Shown here one piece after another: positions 34,817 through 44,773 of a stretch of DNA of 64,000 nucleotides. The notes beneath the pieces are model-generated. The model was given only the letters and a program-made list of their open reading frames with translations. It was not told the DNA's origin and ran no database searches. The stretch comes from CBDIHP01 sp965279195 (lineage in GTDB: Bacteria > Planctomycetota > Planctomycetia > Isosphaerales > Isosphaeraceae), in assembly GCA_965279195.1 (NCBI GenBank), contig CBDIHP010000022.1, positions 9,308-73,307 of the forward strand, written 5' to 3'. Position numbers and translations under genes: made by a program. How positions within the stretch are numbered: position 1 is the first letter of the stretch; every line of letters begins with the position of its first letter.

Positions 34817-35034
34817 GGCATCCCCCCCGGCATGCGGACCCGCACGGCCCGGGCGATCCGCGGCGAGCGGGCGAGGAGGCGGAGCAGGTTGGCGCGGGCC
34901 TCGGCCTCGGTCCGGCCGAGGGGGGCGTCCGGGCCGTCGTCGATGCGGGCGTCGACCGAGCCGTCGCGCCGGTGGGTGAGCACCAGCGTCGGCCCCGCGT
35001 GATCCGGCGGCGGGCATGCGATGGGGTGTGGCAT
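34813..35034 (-). CDS. small hypothetical protein, middle gene of a three-gene operon
   Basis: The 73-residue protein reads MPHPIACPPPDHAGPTLVL, THRRDGSVDARIDDGPDAPL, then GRTEAEARANLLRLLARSPR. The first half is strand-rich; the second ends in a helix. The ATG is two bases after the preceding stop and its own TGA overlaps the next ATG, so all three genes are expressed together. The sequence has very high GC3, indicating real coding. Family not recognised; not clearly present as a second copy in the window. Confidence 0.65.
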   Translation of the reverse strand: MPHPIACPPPDHAGPTLVLTHRRDGSVDARIDDGPDAPLGRTEAEARANLLRLLARSPRIARAVRVRMPGGMP

Positions 35035-35036
35035 GG

Positions 35037-35504
35037 TCAGGCCCCCAGGGTCGCGGGCCGCGACGGCAGGTAGTTGATCAGGGCCCACACCCGCCCCGCC
35101 ACGTGGTCCACCCAACGCCGCTGCGGCCGCGCCGACGCGGGCGCCGGCGCGGCGATCAGGCCGGCGGCGTGACGCTCGACGGCGCCGCGGATCGAGGCCC
35201 GCAGCCGGTCGGGGCCGGCGCAGCCGGAGAACAGCCGCCCGTAGTCGTCGGGCGTCAGCCGGTAGTTCCGCGCCAGCAGGCAGATCACCAGGGCCAGCTC
35301 GGCCCGGCGGTACTCCCCCTCGTCGGCCGCCTCGGCCAGGTCGAGCAGGGCCCGGCCGTAGTTGGCGCGGAACCAGCCGTCGCGGCCGTCGTCGTCGCCC
35401 CCGATGTACTCCGGCCCCGGCACGGTCCAGCCGCCGCGGCCCGGCAGGTCGATCCGGAATCCCGGCAGCCTGTCCTCACGCCTCATCGCCGCCTCGTCGA
35501 GCAT
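35037..35504 (-). CDS. small hypothetical protein, first gene of a three-gene operon
   Basis: The 155-residue protein starts MLDEAAMRREDRLPGFRI, with GGAGG seven bases upstream, which favours this start over the ATG six codons on. Residues ~10-35 (LPGRGGWTVPGPEYIGGD) are loop-rich, ~50-90 is helical (ANYGRALLDLAEAADEGEYR, AELALVICLLARNYRLTPDD) and ~95-150 contains further helices and a basic region (RRWVDHVAGRVWALINYL). No transmembrane segment. It leads the coupled genes at 34813 and 34535. No family recognised; its operon partner belongs to a plasmid-amplified family, so the set may act together. Confidence 0.65.
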   Translation of the reverse strand: MLDEAAMRREDRLPGFRIDLPGRGGWTVPGPEYIGGDDDGRDGWFRANYGRALLDLAEAADEGEYRRAELALVICLLARNYRLTPDDYGRLFSGCAGPDRLRASIRGAVERHAAGLIAAPAPASARPQRRWVDHVAGRVWALINYLPSRPATLGA

Positions 35505-35854
35505 CGTCGGTCCTCCGAGTGCATGCGTCTGCCCGCCCCCGCGTCGTCGGGGGGGCGTCCCGCGCGGCGGCCGTGCCGCCCGCGTCGAACCCCTCTGGCC
35601 CCCCGGCCCCGCCCACCATCGGGCGGCCCCGGCACCGGCCCCCCCGCCGCGTCGCGGGAGTGCCTATTCGTCCGCCGGGCGTCCGCCCCGATCGCGAGGC
35701 GCCTCCTCGGCATGACGTCTCAATTTGATATCCAGAGCCTTGGCTGCGATGCAATATTCGATGGCGTGAATGTCGCGGGATGGACGCGGACGTCAACCGT
35801 GCGTTGGCGCCCCGGCGGTGCCGGGGCATCCGGACGCCCCTGGCAGTCATGGCA
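35505..35854. other. non-coding region between divergent/convergent units
   Basis: About 350 bases with no convincing gene. It contains the promoter region of the three-gene operon at its start and the downstream end of the hybrid kinase gene. Confidence 0.4.
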
Positions 35855-38800
35855 TTACACGCCCCCTGTCGCTGTCACTCCGATGATCCGCGGCACGGGC
35901 CCGGCCGGGTCATCGCCCCCGCGGCCCTCGGACAGGGCCCGCGCGACGAGCGCGGCGAGCGTGCGGAAGTCCACCGGCTTGGCGATGTGCTCGTCGATCC
36001 CGACGTCGGCCGATCGGCGCCGGTCCTCCTCCTGGGCGTAGCCCGAGATGGCGATGATCGGCAGGCCCGCCGTCGCCGGGTCGGCGCGGAGCCGCCGCGC
36101 CACCTCGTAGCCGTCGAGGACGGGAAGGCCCAGGTCCAGGAGCAGCAGGTCCGGCCGGGACGAACTCGCCTCATCGAGGCCGGCCTGCCCGTCGAAGGCC
36201 AGCCGCACCTCGTGGCCGAGTGAGCCGAGGAGCTGGCCGAGCCCGCGGGCCAGCTCGCGGTTGTCGTCGACCACCAGGATCCGCCCGACGCCTCCGGGAT
36301 CCCGCGCCTGCGGGCCGGGCGGTGCGGACTGCCGCGACCTCGCGGCGGGGAGTACCACCCGGAACTCGCTCCCCTGCCCCGGGCCGGCGCTGCTCGCCTC
36401 GATGCGCCCGCCATGCAGCCGGGCGAACTCCGCCGCGATCGCCAGCCCGACCCCCAGCCCCCCCTCGGACCGGTCGAGCGAGCGGGCCCCCTGCGCGAAC
36501 GGTTCGAACAGCCCCGGCAATTCCTCGGGGGCGATCCCGACCCCCGTGTCGAGGATTCGGATCGCGACCTCGTCGCCGACTCGGCCGGCCTCGATGCGGA
36601 TGCGTCCCCCGGGTGGCGTGTACTTGGCGGCGTTACCCAACAGGTTCGTCAGGACCTGCCCGAGGCGGTCGGGATCGGCCTGCAGGGGCAGGACACCCAC
36701 CGGACACGATACCTCCAGCCGGTGGCCGCGGCCCTCGATCCCGGCCCGCATCGACTCCGCCACCTGCCCGACGACCTCGGCCGCGTCGACGGGCCGCACC
36801 TCCAGCCGGATCATGCCCCGGGCGATCCGCGAGACGTCCAGGAGGTCGTCGAGCAGCCGCGCCACGTGGCGGGACTGGGCGAGGATGGCGTCGCGGGCCC
36901 AGGCCGTCCTCTCCGGGGTCGCCTCCAGGGCGAGGACCTCGGCGGCGACCCGGATGGCGGCCAGGGAGTTGCGCAGCTCGTGCCCGAGCATGGCCAGGAA
37001 CGCGTCCTTGCGGCGGTCGACCTCGGTGAGCCTGGCCTCCAGCTCCTTCCGCTCGGTGATGTCCGTGTTCGTCCCGAACCATCCGATCACCGCACCGAGC
37101 GGGTCGAGGACGGGCATCGCCCGCGTCAGGAACCAGCGATACTCGCCCGACCGGGACCGGATCGGGAAGGTGTCCTCCCAGGGTTCCCCGGTCTCGATGC
37201 AGCGGCCGACCCCGGAGAGGATGCGTTCCAGGTGATCCGGATGGACGTAGGGCCTCCAGCCTTCCTCGAGGGGATCGTCCCGGCCGGCGCCGGTGTAGTC
37301 GTACCAGCGGCGATTGAACCAGTGGATCCCGCCCTCCGCGTCCGCCATCCAGGCGAACTGGCTGATGCCGTCGGCCAGGGTGCGGAACCGCTCCTCCCCC
37401 TCGCGCATCGCCTCCTCGGCGAGCTTCAGCCCGGTGACGTCGCGGTGGCTGATGACGACGCGACGGGGGCCGGGGCCGGGGAACGGCGAGACGCGGGCCA
37501 GGAACCAGCGGCGGGCCGCCGGCGAATGGCAGGCGTACTCCGCCTCGTAACACCCGATGTCGCCGTCGAGGACGGCGCGGATGCCCCGGGCGAACGCACG
37601 GGCGAATGACCGGTCGCCCCCGATGGCTCGCTCGCAGGCCAGCAGATAGTTCGCCGCCTCGGAGACGCCGGTCGCCCCGATCGCCCCGGCGAAGTCGCGC
37701 CAGGCCCGGTTGACCGCCAGGATCTCCCCCGCCTCGTCGACCACGGCGACGTGATCGGGCAGCGAGTCCAGGACCGATCGGGCCAGGCGCTCGGATTCCC
37801 TGCGGGCCTCCTCGACGCGGTGGCGGTCGGTGACGTCCGCGACGAATCCGTGCCACAGGACCGAGCCGTCGGGCTCGACGCGGGCGAGGGAACGCCCCTC
37901 GATCCGGCGTTCCCCCTTGGCCGGATGGATGTAGCGGAAGCTCCCATGCCACTCCGCGACATCCCGGAATGCATCCTCAAGCCCCCGGCGGAGCGGCCCG
38001 AGATCGTCGGGGTGGACATTGCGCATGACCGGAGAGAAGTCGGCGGCGAGCGCCTCGGGCGGGAAGCCGTAGAGGTCCTCCACCGCGGCGGTGGCGAACG
38101 GCATCGTGGCGGCGCCGTCCGGGCGCATGCGGTAGGAGCAGATCGCCCCCGGCACGCTCGCGGCGACCATGGCCAGCTGCTCCTGGATCTCCAGCCGGCG
38201 GCGCATCTCCCCCTCGGCCGCCTGCCTGGGGCCGAGGTCGCGGATCACCGCGCTGAAGAACCGCCGGCCGCGGAAGTCGAAGGCGCCGACGGAGAGTTCC
38301 ATCGGGAAGGCGGTGCCGTCGCCCCGCAGCCCGGTCACCTCGCGGACCACGCCGACCGCGGTACCGTCGTCGCCGGGGCGGGCGAGGGCGAGGCAGGCAT
38401 CGAGCCCGGGACGATCGGGACCGGCCACGAGCGTGCCGACGGCCCAGCCCGAGAGCCGATGCTCGTCGCATCCGAAGATCCGCCACGCCGCCGGGTTGGC
38501 CTCCCGGATGATCCCGGCGTCGTCGACGATCACCACGGCGTCGGCCAGGTTCTCGAGGATCGATCGGGTCCGCCCCTCGGACGCGCGCAGCGAGGACACG
38601 GTCTCGGACAGGGCCGCGGTCCGCTCGGCGACCCGGGCCCCCAGTGCCCTGCGGGCGCGGAGCAGCCGGCGCAAGGTGCTGCGATGGCGGGCGTCCAGGA
38701 GGTTGAGCCGATGGCCGTCCCAGGCGGCCGTGGCGATCAGCAGGGCGGCCATCAGGGCGGTGAGGTTGGCCGAGCCGTATCGGCCGATCCCGCCGGGCTC

Positions 38801-39520
38801 CAGCAGGATCCAGGCGGCCCTCACGGCGATCGGGGCCAGCAGGAGGGCGGGGAGCAGCCGCCGGAGCCGTCGGCTCCCCTCGTGGCCGCCGAGGGCCAGG
38901 GACGCGACGGGACGCGACGGGTGCGATGCGAGCAGCGAGGCCGCCAGCAGGCAGGCCGCCAGGGCGGTGGGCAGGGACATCCCCCGCGCGGCGACCGGGA
39001 CCGGCGAAGGGATCGCCGCGAAGGCATATTCGATCAGCACCGGCAGGGCGACCAGGAGCGTCCCCAGGGCGCAGGCCTCGGCGACCGCACCGGCCCGGCG
39101 CCCGGCGTGCCGCCCGGAGGCGAGGGCGCAGCCGATCAGGGCCAGGCAGGTCGCGGTCCGGGGGACCGGCCGGGCCTCGACCGGGGTGACCAGCGAGGCG
39201 GTGGCGTCGTGGAAGAGCAGGTGATTGGCCCCGGTGTCCGCCCCGGACGCGAATTCGAAGAGGGTGACCATCCCGATCGCCGCCGCCAGGCCGCCGCAGG
39301 CCCGGGGCCATCGGTCCCCGTCGCCGCCCGCCCACGCCGCGACGCCGGCGAGGACGAGCCCGAGCGCGGTGTTGGGCATCATCGGCGGGTAGCCGGGGAC
39401 GCCCGACCGCAGCCAGGCGATGTCGGCCGCCCAGCCCAGGAGGACGGCCAGCCCCAGCAGGGCCGGCAGGGCCGCCGCGGCGTGCGAGGCCCGTCGGAGG
39501 TTCGCGGATGTCGGGCGCAT
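35855..39520 (-). CDS. membrane hybrid histidine kinase with four PAS domains and a receiver
   Basis: The 1221-residue protein has an N-terminal membrane region of about seven or eight helices (to ~270), a linker coiled coil, then PAS domains at ~325-435, ~455-575, ~590-700 and ~705-830 (e.g. ADAVVIVDDAGIIREANPAA). The HisKA segment AMLGHELRNSLAAI holds the phospho-accepting His; HATPase_c follows with NLLGNAAKYTPPGG, LDTGVGIAPEELPGLFEPF and SEGGLGVGLAIAAEFARLHG. The C-terminal receiver (ILVVDDNRELARG, DLLLLDLGLPVLDG, IAISGYAQEEDRRR, HIAKPVDF) has the usual Asp and Lys. Signal is not known. A truncated copy of the receiver lies at 22452-22787. Confidence 0.93.
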   Translation of the reverse strand: MRPTSANLRRASHAAAALPALLGLAVLLGWAADIAWLRSGVPGYPPMMPNTALGLVLAGVAAWAGGDGDRWPRACGGLAAAIGMVTLFEFASGADTGANHLLFHDATASLVTPVEARPVPRTATCLALIGCALASGRHAGRRAGAVAEACALGTLLVALPVLIEYAFAAIPSPVPVAARGMSLPTALAACLLAASLLASHPSRPVASLALGGHEGSRRLRRLLPALLLAPIAVRAAWILLEPGGIGRYGSANLTALMAALLIATAAWDGHRLNLLDARHRSTLRRLLRARRALGARVAERTAALSETVSSLRASEGRTRSILENLADAVVIVDDAGIIREANPAAWRIFGCDEHRLSGWAVGTLVAGPDRPGLDACLALARPGDDGTAVGVVREVTGLRGDGTAFPMELSVGAFDFRGRRFFSAVIRDLGPRQAAEGEMRRRLEIQEQLAMVAASVPGAICSYRMRPDGAATMPFATAAVEDLYGFPPEALAADFSPVMRNVHPDDLGPLRRGLEDAFRDVAEWHGSFRYIHPAKGERRIEGRSLARVEPDGSVLWHGFVADVTDRHRVEEARRESERLARSVLDSLPDHVAVVDEAGEILAVNRAWRDFAGAIGATGVSEAANYLLACERAIGGDRSFARAFARGIRAVLDGDIGCYEAEYACHSPAARRWFLARVSPFPGPGPRRVVISHRDVTGLKLAEEAMREGEERFRTLADGISQFAWMADAEGGIHWFNRRWYDYTGAGRDDPLEEGWRPYVHPDHLERILSGVGRCIETGEPWEDTFPIRSRSGEYRWFLTRAMPVLDPLGAVIGWFGTNTDITERKELEARLTEVDRRKDAFLAMLGHELRNSLAAIRVAAEVLALEATPERTAWARDAILAQSRHVARLLDDLLDVSRIARGMIRLEVRPVDAAEVVGQVAESMRAGIEGRGHRLEVSCPVGVLPLQADPDRLGQVLTNLLGNAAKYTPPGGRIRIEAGRVGDEVAIRILDTGVGIAPEELPGLFEPFAQGARSLDRSEGGLGVGLAIAAEFARLHGGRIEASSAGPGQGSEFRVVLPAARSRQSAPPGPQARDPGGVGRILVVDDNRELARGLGQLLGSLGHEVRLAFDGQAGLDEASSSRPDLLLLDLGLPVLDGYEVARRLRADPATAGLPIIAISGYAQEEDRRRSADVGIDEHIAKPVDFRTLAALVARALSEGRGGDDPAGPVPRIIGVTATGGV

Positions 39521-39955
39521 GGATGTACCGCCGCCTCGCCGCCCCGGGGCCGGGACGCGTCAGGGAGACCTGGCTCGGTCGGGTCGGGCCGGCGGGGCGC
39601 CCCGCGGCCCGATCGCGCTTCATCTTCGAAGCGTCTGCGTCACGATCGCCTTGATCGTGAGATACGAGCATAACGCATCGGGCCGGGCCGCGGCCACCCC
39701 GATCCCGTGGCCGTCGGCGACCGCGCGGGGCGGCGAGCGCTCCATCGAACCATTCGCCCATCATCCTGCATCCTTGTCGACCGGGCTCGCCCGGAGGATG
39801 ACGTCGGCATGGCCGCACCCCCGTCCCGATCCGGCAAGCCGCACCGGGGGCCGACGCCCTACCCTTCCCACGAGTCGACGCCGGCCCCGATGGGTCCACC
39901 GCGGCGAGGACGCCCGGAAGTCTCGCCCGCCCCACGGGCGATCGCAACCCCCGAA

Positions 39956-40006
39956 ACATCAAGGGCCGACGCCATCTCCCCCGGGATCGACGCCGGCCCG
40001 ATGCGT
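39956..40006. repeat. structured hairpin repeat with C-rich loop, copy 1
   Basis: CATC...GGGCCG - loop with TCTCCCCCGGGATCGA - CGGCCC...GATG. Followed by a shared tail with GTCGAAAGAGG. Five copies exist in the window (39956, 46351, 51761, 60492, 62813). Confidence 0.75.
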
Positions 40007-40092
40007 CGGTCGAAAGAGGCCGGATCGGCGAACGGATTCATCGTGATCGACCCGTCTGCCGCCGGGCGAGCGAAATGCGTATCATCCCGGCC

Positions 40093-40371
40093 ATGGGCAT
40101 GAACGTCGAAGACCGGGCCGACCGTCTCCTCGAAGAGAACCTCTCGCTCATCGAGGGGGCCTGGATCCACGGCAAACACGCCGGCATGGGCATGAGGTAC
40201 GTCCTGGCCGTGGAGATCCTCCGCCCCGACGACACCGCACTCGCCTTCCGCCCGGCCCCGTGGCCGTCCCCCCTCCTGCCCGGTTGGCCGTGGCGGGCCG
40301 ACGAGATCGTCGTGGTCTTCCTGCTCGAAGAAGGCGCGGTCGTCCGCACGACGCCGGCCCCCATCGAATAG
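40093..40371 (+). CDS. small protein, paralogue of the 60630 gene
   Basis: The 92-residue protein reads MGMNVEDRADRLLEENLSLI, then GMGMRYVLAVEILRPDDTAL, FRPAPWPSPLLPGWPWRADE, VVVFLLEEGAVVRTTPAP. The paralogue at 60630-60905 is alignable throughout (VEDRADR-L-x-x-x-L-x-L-I-E-G-A, R-Y-V-L-x-V-E-x-L-x-P-D-D-T-A, W-R-A-D-E). Both are preceded by a structured hairpin repeat with shared flanks, implying a duplicated promoter-gene unit. Two earlier ATGs exist in one copy; the shared ATG was chosen. Fold looks beta-rich. Not a known family to me. Confidence 0.65.
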   Translation: MGMNVEDRADRLLEENLSLIEGAWIHGKHAGMGMRYVLAVEILRPDDTALAFRPAPWPSPLLPGWPWRADEIVVVFLLEEGAVVRTTPAPIE

Positions 40372-41377
40372 GCCCCTACTCTGCCGCAGCCGACCCCTTC
40401 GGTCACGAGCACGCCCCGATTCGGATTCCCTCCTGGCCGCGACGTGCCCGCTGTGAGCGGAAGTTCCTGCTCAGGAATTCTGCGTATCGAATTGCGGCGA
40501 CGAGTGGGGGTTGCGTCCCCTCCGATTAGCCTTGGGTTTCTGCGAGGCGAGGCCTGGATCCCGCCGCGTATAGATCGCAAGCGACACTCGTGCCGTCGGT
40601 TGCGTCGAGGCGTCGGTCTCGGAACGCCCCCGAACGCGTTGTCCCAATTCTGGGATCTTTCGGACTCAGGGGGTGATAAAAAGGGGAACGCGGCGGGGAA
40701 GTTCCCGCGGAAATCGGATCAAACGCGGTGTGAATGGGGCGAATCGACGTGAAATCGCGTCTGACCTGGGCGGATTGGCGTGGGCTCGCCTCCCCAATCC
40801 GGGAGGCCTCGTCGGCCCTGCCCCATCACGACCGACGCCCCGGCCCGGACGAACCGGGTCGAGGCGTCAGCGTCCGGGGAGGACACGACAACTGTCCCAC
40901 GCATCGGCGCAATCCGCAACCGTTTCGATTGGAAGGGGTCGCGTCGCGCTTCGGCTGCTTCGGCCCCGGCATCGCGGACGGAGGGAAGGCAGTCGTCCCA
41001 GCCCGTCAACCGTCCATCCGACGGTGAGGTCGGGCGGCGACAGCGTCGGAGGAATCGGCCCATTTCCGGGAGACCCGGGCAATGGGCGTCGGCACAATAG
41101 GCGGAGACCCCGGGCCGGTCAATACGTGGGAGATGCCGGTCTGCCCAGGACACAGGACCAGGCCGACGACTCCGAACATACGACTCGCTTTGCCGAAGTT
41201 AGCCGGGTCGCAATGGATCTGGCATGGGAAGCCAGTTGAGAGTCGGCACGCCCGTTTCCGATGTCACGGAGCCACCCCGGAGAGAGATTCCGTCGGGGCG
41301 TGCCGATGAATGACGGCTGGTGTTGCGCGCCGACAAAAGGCCCCGACTCGGCGTGCTAAGGTATGAGGTGCTGACCC
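40372..41377. other. long non-coding region with several dispersed repeats
   Basis: Just over 1 kb. It holds a GAGCACGCCCCGATTCGG arm of a terminator-like family after the upstream gene, a GTCCCAATTCTGGGA palindrome near 40640, and a ~100-bp repeat (40826-40927). Frames on the minus strand have no protein-like character. Confidence 0.5.
40826..40927. repeat. ~100-bp repeat with GACGCC hairpin, copy 1
   Basis: Nearly identical to 60377-60478: GACGCC-CCGGCCCGG...CCGGGTCGA-GGCGTC, then AGCGTCCGGGGAGGACA, ACAA(C/G)TGTCCCACGCATCGG. Contains a second hairpin GGACA...TGTCC. Confidence 0.75.
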
Positions 41378-43244
41378 GTGCCGCGAAGACGCTTGCCCGA
41401 GGCACTCCTGTTCGTCGCCGTGCTGGCCGGATGCCCGTCCGTGAACTCCTCGAGGGCCCGCGAGCCCGAGCCCATGTCGGGCGCACGTGGGATCAGTGCA
41501 TGGACGCGAGGGGTCCTGGAGAGCCGCACGCTGCTGGGGACGTTCCGGCATCACCCCGGGCTGGCCGCCCTGGCGCTTCGCCACGACGCGGAGAGCGGGC
41601 TCGATCCGGACGCGGTGCTCGCCCTGGCAGAAGTCTCCTACCGCGCGGGGAGGCGGGTTGAGGCGATCCGGCCCCGGGAGGCCATGGAATGCTACCGCGA
41701 CGGCGCCGTGTATGCCGCATTCGCCTTGGGCGGCGGCGACGAGCGCACCCGGACGCTCGCCGGCGACGTCCATGACGCGTCGGTCGGGCGGCTGGTCCGG
41801 ATGGCCACCCGATGGCCCGTGTCCCTGACCCGGAAGCACTGGGCGGCGGCCCCTGGCCGACGCCGGGGTCAAAGCCACGTCGTCGACATCGTTCCTCAAG
41901 CCCGACCGCGTGGAGAGGGTCGACGTCGCCTCCGACCTCCGTATTCGCGGGATGAACGCCTACCACTCGCGCGTCGGCGTGGGAGTGCCCGTGGTAGTTT
42001 GCCGCGACGTGGACCGCGACGCGCCCCGGGACGTCCAGGACACGCTCTACGGGCTGGAGCTGATCCTGCCGGCGACCGCCATCATGCGGCCGATGGGCGG
42101 GCTCGTGGGCGGGGCATGGCGGCGGATGCCGGTCGATCTGGACCTGCGCGATTCGTACAACGAGGACCGGGTCGTGTTCGGGGGCCGATCGTTCTCCCTG
42201 GCTGCGGATTTCACCGCCGCTAGCGCCTACGAGGCCAACCGGTCCGAGGCGCGTAATCTGGGCGTCATCGGCACGCTCAACCCGTTGAAGGCCCAAGAGG
42301 TCGAGGGCGTGCTCATGCCCCGCCCTTATGAGCCGGGCAAGATCCCCGTGGTGTTCATCCACGGGATCGCGAGCCAGCCGTCCACGTGGCTCACCGCCTA
42401 TAACGACCTGCTGGGCGACCCTGAGGTCCGCAGGAGGTACCAGTTCTGGGCCATCCGCTATCCCTCGGGGGCACCGATGGCGGTCTCCTCACGCGCCATC
42501 AAGAGGTTGATCCGCGAGACCTGCGAGATGCTGGATCCCCGGGGCGCGGACCCGGCGCTGAAGGGGATGGTGATCGTCGGCCACAGTATGGGCGGGATCA
42601 TGACCAAGGCGATGATCAGCGACACCGGCGATGCGCTATGGGACGCGGGTTTCACTCGGCCCCTTGGGTCGGTGGCGGCGACAGATTCCGCGCGCGAGTT
42701 GCTCGCCGAGTACTACTTCCTCAAGCCCGAGCCCTACATCGCCCGCGCCGTGCTGATCGCCGCGCCCATGGGGGGCAGCCGCGAGGCCGTGACCCTCCCG
42801 GGTCGATTGACGTCGCTGTTCATCCGCCCCGAGGACGTCCTCCAGCCGATCCGGGACCGCCTGATCGCGGATAACGGCGCGGGGCTGATCCGGCCCTATT
42901 TCCATGCCAAGTTGCTCAATGGCGTGAATGGACTGAACCCCGAGAATCCGAGCCTGAAGGTCATCAAAGATGCACCCGTCGCGCCCAAAATCCCGGTCCA
43001 CAACATCATCGCGGTGTTCAACCCCGGCTCGAACATCACCATGGATCGGATCACCGATGGCGTGGTGCGTTATCCCAGCGCCCACCTCGAGGGAGCCCGG
43101 TCGGAGACGTTCGTCCGGTCCTGGCACGCCTGCCTGACGAAACCGGAGACCACGGCGGAGATCCGGCGGATCCTGCACTTGCACCTGGACGAACTGGCGG
43201 CGGGGGCCGCGACCGCCGAGGATGTCGGCCGAATCTCGCCGTGA
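41378..43244 (+). pseudogene. lipoprotein alpha/beta-hydrolase (lipase-like), single-base frameshift
   Basis: The 5' frame (GTG at 41378) begins with a lipoprotein signal: LLFVAVLAGCPS, lipobox L-A-G-C. It then reads ISAWTRGVLESRTLLGTFRH and LALRHDAESGLDPDAVLALA until about 41850, where CGGCGGCCCCTGGCCGAC has one extra C; removing it restores LADAGVKATSSTSFLKPDRV and continues into the frame that ends at 43244. The C-terminal ~300 residues are an alpha/beta hydrolase: VVFIHGIASQPSTW (oxyanion), GHSMGG (nucleophile Ser), with a plausible Asp/His later (RYPSAHLEG). If the extra C is real, the gene is broken; if a sequencing error, it is a ~620-residue esterase exported to the outer surface. GAGGTG precedes the GTG. 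Confidence 0.75.
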
Positions 43245-43313
43245 CGAGCCGCTCCCGCCGGAGGGGGAATCCCCCGGCCGGGCCGACGTCAGGACGCCCC
43301 GCAGAGGCCCGGG

Positions 43314-44237
43314 TCACCCCCCCCGACCGGGCGGCTCGGCCGCGGACGCCGCCGCCTCGATCGCCCGGTCCATCTCGGCCGCGCCCAGGAGCACCATCGC
43401 CACGACCCAGTACCAGAAGACCAGCACCATGATCCCGCCAAGCGAGCCGTACGCCCGGTCGTAGCTGCCGTAGAAACGGACGTAGACGCGGAACAGGTAG
43501 CAGAAGGCCAGGAACGCGGCGGCCCCCGCCGAGGTCCCTGGCGTGACCCAGACTCGGCGATGCCGGGCGGCGGGCCCGACGTTGAAGGTCAGCGCGAAGC
43601 TCAGCAACACCGTGAGCAGGAGCACGAGCGACTGGATCACCGTCGCCAGCCAGGCCAGGGGCCCGTCCGTGTGCAGGCCGAGCGCCCGGAGGATCGTCGG
43701 CCAGGCGACGATCGCCACGAGGGACCCGAGCAGGACGGCCGCTTGGAGCAGCGTCAGGGCCAGCGCCGTCACGCGGAGCCTCAGGAACGAGCGGGTCTCG
43801 GCGGCCCCGAAGGTCCGGTTCAGCGCATCGATGACCGTCAGCGACAGGCTCGACACCACCCAGAGCGCCACCACCACGCCGATCGAGACCAGGCCCATCG
43901 GGGGTTGGGCCTGGATCCGCGCGATCTGGTCCCGGACCAGGACGTAGGCCTCGGCTGGGAAGAGCGACTGGAGGGTCGTCTCCAGCTGGTGGACCGTCAG
44001 GGCCCCCAGCCCGGAAGGCCGCCTGGCCGCGCCGGAGAGGTCGGGCAGTTGCAGGACCGTGACGACCAGGAAGAGGGCCAGCAGAGGGATCGTCGCGAAC
44101 AGGGCGTAGAAGGCGATGGCGGCCGCCCAGATCATGGAGTCGTGCGCCTGCATGCGGTCCCAGGTGCGGGCGGCAAGCTGGCGCGCGGAGAGTCCGTTTA
44201 GGCTCGACGACCATCGTAGGCGGGCGCGGGCGATCAT
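43314..44237 (-). CDS. YihY/UPF0761 (BrkB-like) inner-membrane protein
   Basis: The 307-residue protein has about six transmembrane helices with the YihY patterns WAAAIAFYALFATIPLLAL near the N-terminus, SIGVVVALWVVSSLSLTVID, and LGGIMVLVFWYWVVAMVLLG near the C-terminus, including the family's terminal G-A-E. The amphipathic N-terminus (RQLAARTWDRMQAHDSMIWA) is typical. Function in bacteria is uncertain despite the old name of ribonuclease BN. Its 3' end faces the 3' end of the lipase-like gene. Well-supported family. Confidence 0.88.
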   Translation of the reverse strand: MIARARLRWSSSLNGLSARQLAARTWDRMQAHDSMIWAAAIAFYALFATIPLLALFLVVTVLQLPDLSGAARRPSGLGALTVHQLETTLQSLFPAEAYVLVRDQIARIQAQPPMGLVSIGVVVALWVVSSLSLTVIDALNRTFGAAETRSFLRLRVTALALTLLQAAVLLGSLVAIVAWPTILRALGLHTDGPLAWLATVIQSLVLLLTVLLSFALTFNVGPAARHRRVWVTPGTSAGAAAFLAFCYLFRVYVRFYGSYDRAYGSLGGIMVLVFWYWVVAMVLLGAAEMDRAIEAAASAAEPPGRGG

Positions 44238-44620
44238 GCGAGGCTCCGTCGGGCGCGATCGAAATTTCGTGTCGCGATGATCGCGTGGCCGCGACCCGAC
44301 CCCGCCCCACGCCGCCCGGTCGTCCCGGTGCGGGCTTCATCCTACCGCAATTCCCGCCCGTCGGACCGCCAGCGGTCGTCCCCCGATCGCGGCGCGGCGG
44401 GCAATCGCAGGGCGATGATGGGGGCGAACCGCCCAAAACCGTCCCGATCCTGCCTCTCGGGGAGCACATGGGCCCTCGAAACGCTGTACGATGGGTCGGC
44501 CCGCTACGGTCGCCGAGTCGTGGGACACCGCCGGGCGCCGCTCCGATTGACCGGGTCGCCGGGCCGGAGCGTGCCGCCCCGGGCGAGGCGCCGCCCCGGG
44601 GCGAACAAACGGGGTGCTCG

Positions 44621-44773
44621 ATGACGCGAGAACCGCTGGTCGAGGCCAACGAGGCCTACGCTCAGAACATCATCGATACGGTGCGCGAGCGGCTCCTGAT
44701 CCTCGACGCCACCCTGCGGGTCCGGTCCGCCAACCGCGCCTTCTATCAGAGGTTATCCGGAAAGCGCTCCTAG
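44621..44773 (+). pseudogene. PAS-domain signalling protein, 5' fragment interrupted by an IS5 remnant
   Basis: The 50-residue fragment MTREPLVEANEAYAQNIIDT, VRERLLILDATLRVRSANRA, FYQRLSG matches the beginning of the PAS domain of CheB/CheR-type or hybrid-kinase proteins (N-x-Y-A-x-x-I-V-D-T-V-R-E-P-L...). At G-K-R-S the frame runs straight into insertion-sequence DNA (GGTTATCCGGAAAGCGC) and stops. The remaining gene is not found after the insertion. Confidence 0.65.

Noticed and set aside
36413..39673. Long plus-strand frames opposite the histidine kinase
   Set aside because: Same antisense effect in high-GC DNA; residues are dominated by Arg, Gly, Ala and Asp without motifs.
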